Notes under the pieces: model-generated
Told to the model about the DNA's origin: nothing
Seen by the model: the letters and a program-made list of their open reading frames with translations, nothing else
Databases searched by the model: none
Shown: positions 56,529-64,000 of the stretch, one piece after another
Numbering within the stretch: the first letter of the stretch is position 1
Layout: each line of letters starts with the position of its first letter
Source of the DNA: Allodiplogaster sudhausi
Taxonomy: Eukaryota > Nematoda > Chromadorea > Rhabditida > Diplogasteridae
Reading direction: 5' to 3'
Length of the DNA: 64,000 bases
Assembly: GCA_945643635.1 (NCBI GenBank)
Contig: CALZFC010000019.1
Coordinates: 810,001 to 874,000 of the forward strand
Program-made: the position numbers and the translations under genes

Positions 56529-57816
56529 TTCTCTCTTCCTCTCTCTCTCATCGTGTATCACTTTAATCCATGTTGTCTCTTCCTCTGTAACTCTGCCCTC
56601 CCTGGTACTGTCCGATAGTGAACTATTATGTAGACTGACTCATTTCCCGACGGGATTACTTGGTTTCTTCCCAAGCTATATATCGATCTCCTGATGTCAT
56701 GAAAGATCTTCGCATCAAAACTGAAGATTCTAACAGATTCAACCTATGACAACCACCAATTTAAGCCTACACTCACATCTCCCTGCAGTTTGTGATGGAA
56801 GAAGCGTCTATTAAAAGAAAATGTGCATATCTTCGTGTAATGAAGCACACAAATGAAAAAAAGAAGAGAAAAAGACTCAATCCGCTGCAAAATATGCAGA
56901 GAGTGTTCTTTAAATGTAGCATGTTAAAATTTACCTGTTTCATTTCAAAACTGCGATGCCCTGACGTAGAGGTGTACTATCATCTATGTATATAGTATAT
57001 ATACATATGTATATACATACATGCAATGTATGTATGAATGCAAAAGAAATGAGCGTCGTTGGGGACATGAAGAAAATTTTCCAATTTTTTTTTCAAATAG
57101 TTAAATTCAGGTGAAAAGGAAAGTTGATTGTGGGAATAAATGAAATAAACTTCTCACAGAAAAAAATACAAATTTCGTATACTCGAAGCACCGCCGAGAC
57201 TTACTTTGCTATTTCCTCAATCACAATTGAATGCGTCTGGGAATAACATTTACTAAGATTCAAAATAGTAGCTCAAAATAATTAATGAGTTTTCAAACTC
57301 TGAATATTAGTGCACAGAATATTGAAAAGAAAGTACATCTTGAAACCTAGTGCATAGAACACGAAGAGGGGCAAGAGAAAAAGAAGCGCGGCATCAAAAC
57401 AAGCGATTGAGATCTTCTCCAAATTCCCTTGTAAGTCAGCGACTTTCCTCGTTCTTTCTCATCTATTTCAAACGTTCTCCGTTAATAGAATAAAACAGAA
57501 ATCACTCGTTCTGTTTTCCGCCTTCTCGGATATCCCTTGACGCATTCTTCGTTTCTTCCCAAGCTCTCCGATCTCGTAAACTCTCGCAGTGCGATTCACG
57601 TACAAAAGTCAGAATAGACGAAATAAAGAGCGCCAACAATGAATATCGGGGAAATAAAAGAGCGGAAATGGATTCTTTACGCCTTCTCGATCTTTCGCTT
57701 CTGTTTTTCACTCTTTCTTTTCCATTTCTCCGTTTCTCTCTCAACGCCACTGGAATAAACTCAGAGGTTTTCATCATTATTTAGCTGTTCATCTCCCCTC
57801 GTCCTCTCCATCGTTA

Positions 57817-57830
57817 TCTCTCTCTCTCTT

Positions 57831-57876
<46 letters not shown>

Positions 57877-57905
57877 GCTCTCTCTCTCTCTTTCTCCCTC
57901 TCTCG
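57817..57905. repeat. (CT)n microsatellite
   Basis: CT array with TTTCTC, CTCGCT and CCCTCT interruptions. Confidence 0.95.
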
Positions 57906-58180
57906 CTTGCTGAATATTTTTTAGTCTCTTCAGTGATTCGGAAACTGAATGAAGCATCACATTGATTGATTCCCACAGAGTCCTTGAAGAGGGATTCTTA
58001 AGAAGGGAGAATTATTTAAAGAAATGTGACTACAATGAGAGAGAAAAGTGAGACAACTTGAGACTGAATTAATTCAAGATTTGACATCATTCTGTGCATA
58101 TCGGAAGCATTCCATTCCACATCGAGGGAACACAGCATCAATACGTCATATAATCAACGCTTACAAGTGCGACATTTTGT

Positions 58181-58214
<34 letters not shown>

Positions 58215-61200
58215 CTGTCTGTCCACCTCTGTCTAACCTTTCTCTCTCTATACCAACATCTGTCCCTTACTTTCACTCTTTTTCCGACTTTTCCTGTTAA
58301 AAATGTATGTACATAGTGACCATTGTCGTTCAGCAGGGCAGCAATGTACAAATGAAAGTACATCTATGTTGATGTCATAGACCTCCATAAGAACGTGGGC
58401 TTGAGAAAGAGAAGCGAATTGAGTAAAAGCCCACACAAAGTCAATCTGCAAATCGCATGACTTTCTCATTATCCAGCGTTCTTCTCTTTGAATAGCCAAA
58501 TTAGCGCGTCAATATGCACACATATGCAAATGCACACATATGCATACATAAAAAATGTACACATATGCATGGTTGGCGGAAGAAGTAAATGAATTGCTAA
58601 TGGTAGAAAAGACGGGCAACTTAGAACTTCAATCCAGCCAGGTGTATATACATATGTATGTATATGTATATGCATCTATGTATAATGTATTCAACGCGGA
58701 CCATGTGAGATATAGTCTCAGATATAACAAAGAGGGAAGAGATAGATGAGAGAATGGTTACTTAAGATTACATAGTTTAATGGAAGGGCGAGAAAGAGAG
58801 ATAATGAGAAAATAGAGAAGACGATATGATAAGTGAGGAAAGAGAAGGCAGCTGGCAAGAAGTGAGCTCTGCCTGGATCCCTCCAGCAAGGCAGTCATCT
58901 GGCTGCTCTCGGAAATCAAAAGCAGATGACTTGGCACGCAAGCCGACGGCCTTCTTCTGGGAAGGCTGCCCACTCCCTCAGGGGATTCCAGGGAGAGACA
59001 CCTCGGTGGTCAGCAACTCTCATCCTCTCATTGGTCATTTATCCGCATCACTCCCACTCCCCTTCCCCGTCTCCTTCTCTCTCTTTCTCTCCGAGCCAGA
59101 AAGACCAACTTCCTCTCAAGTCTCACGGCGCTTTCTCAATGAGGAATAAATGAAATCCTCCTGCTATTAATGATGGCTTTCAAAGATCACGCAAGAGTTA
59201 AAAAAGGACATCAATTTGATCTCGTAAATATCACTCTAAAAATATCCTTTATTCTGGTCGAAATAAACATAGCCGCCTATCCAAAATGGTTACAAATTCA
59301 CTTGTTCCAACTACGACAATATTTCCGGATGCATTCGTATGAATGACGAAAGCATCGGGCAGGTGAATTTAAGAAGAAATCGTGAGAGAGAGGTAGAGTG
59401 GCAGTAAACGAGAGTAGAGAGAGAGAGAGTGAAAGAGAGAGAGAGAGCAAGAGGGGAGAGGGAGCCAAAGAGAGAGAAAGAGAGAGAGAGAGATGGCCAG
59501 AGACACGGAAGGAGAGCGATAGAGATAGAGAAAGAGATAGATGATAAAAGAAATGTGCGAAGGAATTGAATACTGCTGCCTGGAAGCCAAAGCTGACAAG
59601 ACGAAATGCCGACAGAACCTCTCAATAATTTGTAAACAGACCAGCTCGAAAGGTCGGCCATATTTTGGCATCTTCTTGTTCTTAGTAATGACTGAGTGAT
59701 GAGCTGGTCCATAACATGAAGGATGACAGTTGAGAGAGAGAGAGAGAAAAGAGGAGAGAGGAGAGAGAGAGAATAAAAAGGAATGATAAAAGGAGTGGAG
59801 GAGAAGACGGGTCGGGGGATTCAGAGGGCAGCTCGTCCAAATTGAAATGGCGAAAGAAGAAAAGAGATGCTTGGAAATGGTGCAGGGTTGAAGCTCCTTC
59901 ATTCGCAGAAGAAGATGGACAAAGATGGAAGGTGAGAGATGAGTTGTGAATGGACTGCCATGGAGGGGAGATGACTCGGCCACCCTGACATTCATCAAAG
60001 AGATTTAGAAAGATGGAGAGATTGAGAGAGCGACAGGAGAGAGACAGACAAAGAGAGAGAGAGAAAGAGAGAGAGAGAGAGGATAGAGAGAGAATGTGGG
60101 GAAGGAACAGAAACGGAGGGAGACAACAGATGCTCGTTCCAACTCCGGTGGCCTTACCAAGCATTTCTATTTTCGTTGGTATCGCATGTCCAGAACACCA
60201 CTCCGTGACTCAATTCAAGAAAGTTTTATCTTATATTTGAATGTTGTTTAGTCAGATTCAGACATATGAATGAGAAGGTGACCCAGATCATTCGAACAGA
60301 AGTCATATAATATTTTTGTTCTGTAGCAATGCAAAGCATTGGCACATTAGAGAAGAAAGACTTCTTGCGAGAATGCAATGGTAAACAGCTGATGAAAAGC
60401 CTGTCTAATGCTAGAGATCTGCTGAAGCTAAAAGGGCGGAATGAGAATGAAGGTGGACTTATACTCACAAGCCATTAGGAGAGCATATCAATGGTGCTGC
60501 ATTTACTGCACTACTCTCTCTGGGAACTTTCCTCCTTATTTGCCTCCGAAGCACCTCTTTATTCTAGGTAATTCGCTTGGGAAAAGGTAGAAGAATGACG
60601 AAAGAGGAAGTAAGAGACTCAGAGAGAAAAAAGGAAAGAGCACTATGCCAATGCAAGCAGAGGAGAGAGATAGAGAGAGGGGGAAAGAGTGAGAGAGAGT
60701 GAGAGAGAGCGAGTTGGAGAAGGAAGGATAGAGAAGGGTTTGCTCATGCAAGAAGGGAAAATAGCATATGTGGTTTATAATCGCCATGACACAGAATAAA
60801 TGTACAGAATCGAGAAATAAATCTTCAGCTCGTTCTAGAGTACTGTACCCTTTTAAGGCTATAAAATAGCAGGTGTCGTTAGGGAGCCTGCAATAAGCTT
60901 TCAATTTATGGTAATGTTTCATGGAGTTGGGAGAAACACATTACTTCTCATAAGAACAGCAGAATGCAAGCCATTAAGTTATGGCTGTATTTTTTATGTT
61001 GCCGTTAAGGTAGTAATTGTCAGAAGAGTTTCATTCTCTTCTTCGCGGGCATATATCAGTACACATTCAGCATAAAGATACACACTTCTTGTCCTCTTGA
61101 TCCTGTATTCCTTTTTAGTTCTGGTCTGCCATCGGCAACTCAGCTCTGTATAGACTGTCATACAATTCTACTATGAGAGAGCACAACATTTCCAATCGCA

Positions 61201-61640
61201 TTAGAGACAGAGAGGAGAAGGATAGAGGAACGGACTGACAGAAGTGGGATAATGGTTAATTCGGTGTCATGGCAGAAGAGTGAAATCTGGCTATGGCAAA
61301 AGGGTAAAGTATGTTTGAAGTACTATGTGCATGCTTAGATACATAGTATGTATGCAGCTTATGGTGGGCATTCTTTTTTGCCTTAAAGGATCACCGAAAA
61401 ATTATGTGATCTTTCAAACTGCCCTTCGCACTATCATTCTCGTGTGCTATTTTTACGCAGCGGGTTTGTGCGACCTGCGAAATAGCACGCGAGAATGAGA
61501 GTGAGGAATCACAGGACAGACGAACCTGTCTTAAATATTTTTGGGTGATCGCCATCCTTTAAGCATTCTTCATCTGATTTATGGACACATTCGGGTGTAA
61601 TTTTGTTTTTGAGAATTGGCTTGCAAGCTCAATATCCCCT

Positions 61641-62001
61641 ATGTATTTTGACACCCTCAACGGCGACTGGCAGACTGAGCTCGGCTTGCTCGGCCGGCTT
61701 ATCACGTTTCCGACCATGTAAGCCTCTCCGCTGCCTGGCCCCTCCACTTACCCTCTCCCCCAGTACCCACACCTTCTCTCCTCTCTATCCTCCCCCCTCT
61801 ACTCTCCCCTTAAATAGTCTGGCGAGTACAGAACCTACATAGATATGTATGTGTTGCATGCATCCGATCTCTCCACACCTCCCCGCTTATCTCACCTTTG
61901 CTTCCTCCTCTCTTCATATTTTTTTTTCCTTATCGCCAACCACTCTTATATCTCTGACTCTCTCTCCGTCACACACACTCTCGCTCTATTTTTCTCTCTC
62001 C

Positions 62002-62037
<36 letters not shown>

Positions 62038-62148
62038 TCTTACTCGTCTGCTTCCCTCCCCAACAGCAGCGATCATGTAGGCCTGAATGATAAGACAGTC
62101 TATGGAGCGGCTGCAGTGACCAGCTGCGGACACTGCTTCTTTGCTTGA
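61641..62148 (+). CDS. Possible small kelch-like gene or fragment (two exons)
   Basis: An in-frame segment 61641-61717 (MYFDTLNGDWQTELGLLGRL..FPT) has a GTAAGC donor. It joins, with phase kept, to 62067-62148 after an AACAG acceptor (SDHVGLNDKTVYGAAAVTSC, GHCFFA, stop). YFDTLNGDWQTE and VYGAAAVTSCGHCFF resemble the turns of kelch blades, but no double Gly is present and the length is only about 52 residues. A CT array fills the intron (61955-62035). It may be the 3' end of a gene whose other exons I did not find, or a remnant. Confidence 0.35.
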
Positions 62149-62258
62149 ATTCTAAATCTTCAAAAGTAATTTTGATTATAAAGGAAAACCCTTTTCATTG
62201 TTATTGCATTTTTATGAATAAATGGCGAAAATGATCTCTCCCTTATAGCGCGTGGAGA

Positions 62259-64000
62259 ATGAACGGAGATGCGAAGCCATCTTCTGAAGAGTCTCCGCGA
62301 CCTCGCCTCCTCTCCTTCAATCCACTCCATCTCGACCCGGACAAGCTGCTTCAGGCTTATGGCACTTTTGGACGCTTCCAGGTTCTCTCTTCAGACTCTC
62401 TACCTATTCTTACACGGAATCTAGAGCCTGATAAGCATTCCTCTCTGTGCTTAACATCTAATTCGGTACGCAGTGACCATAATGTGAAGAACTACATAAC
62501 AAAGGTAACTTGTTGTGAGTGAAAGTACGAGCTACTGTCTAATCAATAAAAAAAATAATAAATACCGATTTTAGCTTGTTTCCTTCACGCTTGCGATCGC
62601 GCCCTCTTTGCTGTACGCAGCGAATATGATGGTGATGCCCTTCGTGGCAGAGGAGGCCGACGACTTCTCTTGCCACCTTCGGAACAACAGCCAGCTCGCG
62701 CTGGTTCGGTTCCCTTGAAGTGTTCAAAACTAAGACAGATCTTCAGTCACATAGAATGTTTCAAATAAAGGACTATTCACTACATCCTTTTCCAAATAGT
62801 TTACGGAAGTCTCCTTGTAGAATTACACGGTTCTTGATCGCTGCACAGTACAAGATGTAAGGACAGGCAGCAATCATTCTTGCGTCTCTCTACTGGGCAA
62901 GTTTCACCGCCAAACGGGATATTTGGTGATTCTCGTCAAATATAGTTTATGAAAGAACTGCGCTATATTTAGGGTCGCTGACTTATTTCGAATACAAGGG
63001 CGGATCAATAGACACCATTGCGAAGGAGGTGGGCATCTTGATGACTTTGCACTGGCATAAAGGAATATTGTTGCAGTTCAATCTAGTTTGCGAGGAAAGC
63101 TCCATGCTTGAGCACGGCTCTTCTATTTATCTGGCAGGTCAGACGCAGTCTTTAGGAATACAAGTCATCATTTCTGTGTAATCTTTGACTTAGAATTTAC
63201 ATAGAAGTAAACCAAGCAAGTCAGAAGGGGAAAAATAGTTGTGAGAGTGAGAGAGAATGTTCTGGAAGACTCTCCCTGCCCGTCCAGGCACGATGGCTTC
63301 TCTTGTGATGTCGACTCTGTCGGATCGGGCCGGCCGCCGTCGTACCTTCCTGCTGACTCTCTGGCTGCTGACTGCCGCCAACCTAGTCGTGGCCTTCTCC
63401 CCCAACTACTACTTCTTCCTTGTCTTGCGTGCAGTGGCTGGCTTCGGAGCAGGAGTCAGTCGCTGAAACAACAGAAATATTGATCATCTGAATTCTATTA
63501 GTTAGAACGACGATTTTAGATTATACTTCCTCTTTATCAATGCAGGGAAATGGAGGCGTCGCTGCAATCATGTACACAGAAGCGGTTGCAAGAGAATTCC
63601 GAGACTTCATCGGAGTGGTGAGCTGTTCCCTTCTCAACCACTCTTTGATGAGATTGAGAAATCAGTTTTGATTTCTTCCTTTTTGAAACTAAAAAAAACA
63701 ATAATGATGCGGAAATGTACCTGTAGGTAGGCGCGTTCTTCTGGGTGGCCGGGTACTTCTTGGCCGGCGGGGCTCGACTCCTCTTCGTCAACTGGCGTTG
63801 GGTTTACGTCTGCGTGTCCGCTCCTGCTCTCCTCACCATTCCATACATTTGGTTAGAGCGTCAATAAAAAAGGAGGAAATCTAAAGTTTCGTATCAAATA
63901 TATTTAAAAATAAGAAATTTATTTTCTTTAATTTTAATTAATAAAACAGTGAAGACTTGAAGTTAGCCAAGGTTTCTGCCGGAGTCTCTGTACTGGATGC
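62259..64000 (+). CDS. SLC22-type organic ion transporter (major facilitator), 5' part, cut by right edge
   Basis: SLC22 carriers are 12-span plasma membrane transporters for organic cations, anions or carnitine. Exons: 62259-62381, 62575-62703, about 63001-63030 (start uncertain, perhaps 62975), 63077-63137, 63288-63454, 63546-63617, 63727-63851 and 63950 onward. The N-terminus PDKLLQAYGTFGRFQ matches the family start (D.LL...G.FG..Q). TM1 is LVSFTLAIAPSLLYAANMM. DTIAKE/FNLVCEE matches TI.TEFNLVC before TM2. LSDRAGRRR is the MFS motif between TM2 and TM3, followed by LLTLWLLTAANLVVAF, then the TM4-TM6 segments GNGGVAAIMYTEA and VGAFFWVAGYFLAGGARLLFVNWRW. The large extracellular loop with paired Cys is short here, and a missing exon between 62704 and 62970 is possible. 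Substrate cannot be deduced. Confidence 0.85.

Larger units (their letters stand above)
55768..61640. other. Gene-poor region rich in microsatellites
   Basis: 5.9 kb in which I recognise no gene. It holds CT/GA arrays at 56018-56310, 56485-56548, 57817-57905, 58183-58220, 59380-59490, 59732-59775, 60016-60100 and 60655-60715. It also has TATG/ACAT-type arrays (56990-57050, 58510-58690) and otherwise AT-rich DNA. The many Ser/Leu or Arg/Glu ORFs here are translations of these repeats. Confidence 0.7.

Overview
This is a eukaryotic and almost certainly metazoan genomic window. It holds about 13 intron-rich protein-coding genes on both strands. Introns are short (often 50-110 bp) with mostly GT-AG borders, and the window is studded with CT/GA microsatellites. 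Conserved animal genes (seipin, INTS13, symplekin, SF3A2, FNTA, a kelch-like protein, an SLC22-type carrier and a class A GPCR) support an invertebrate animal. I could not fix the phylum. No tRNA, rRNA or CRISPR array was recognised.

Layout. Minus strand, 1-6.4 kb: PGAP3 (cut by the left edge), JKAMP and seipin, three ER membrane proteins. Plus strand, 6.9-24.5 kb: an unrecognised zinc-ribbon/coiled-coil protein, symplekin, and a GNB1L/ASA1-like WD protein. Minus strand, 24.7-34.1 kb: INTS13, FNTA and SF3A2. From 34.3 to 42.0 kb lies a repeat island. Plus strand, 42.1-47.9 kb: a Myb/SANT-like protein and a kelch-like protein. Minus strand, 49.7-52.7 kb: a class A GPCR. At 54.0-55.8 kb is a small transposon-like unit carrying gene fragments. 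After 5.8 kb of gene-poor, microsatellite-rich DNA, an SLC22-type transporter runs off the right edge on the plus strand.

Most exon borders were rebuilt by hand, requiring reading phase to be kept across every junction. For JKAMP, seipin, symplekin, SF3A2, the WD gene, the Myb/SANT gene and the unknown zinc-ribbon gene this gave a full phase-consistent model. PGAP3, FNTA, INTS13, the GPCR, the kelch gene and the SLC22 gene are only partly resolved.

The most interesting parts are the mobile-element structures. (1) 54049-55767 has long inverted ends made of repeated 16-bp motifs and encloses exon-like pieces resembling HSP110 and COX6A, a gene-fragment-capturing (Pack-type) element. (2) 32747-33288 is a MITE with about 110-bp inverted ends and a perfect 8-bp target duplication, next to the SF3A2 splice acceptor. 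(3) 34276-38686 is bounded by about 40-bp inverted repeats with subterminal arrays, and contains a 167-bp tandem repeat and a LINE. (4) 38703-42009 is two head-to-tail copies of an unclassified unit whose right end is a perfect hairpin. There is also a cluster of probable GC-AG introns in four different genes. Three genes (symplekin, INTS13, SF3A2) act in RNA 3'-end formation or splicing; their closeness may simply reflect gene density.
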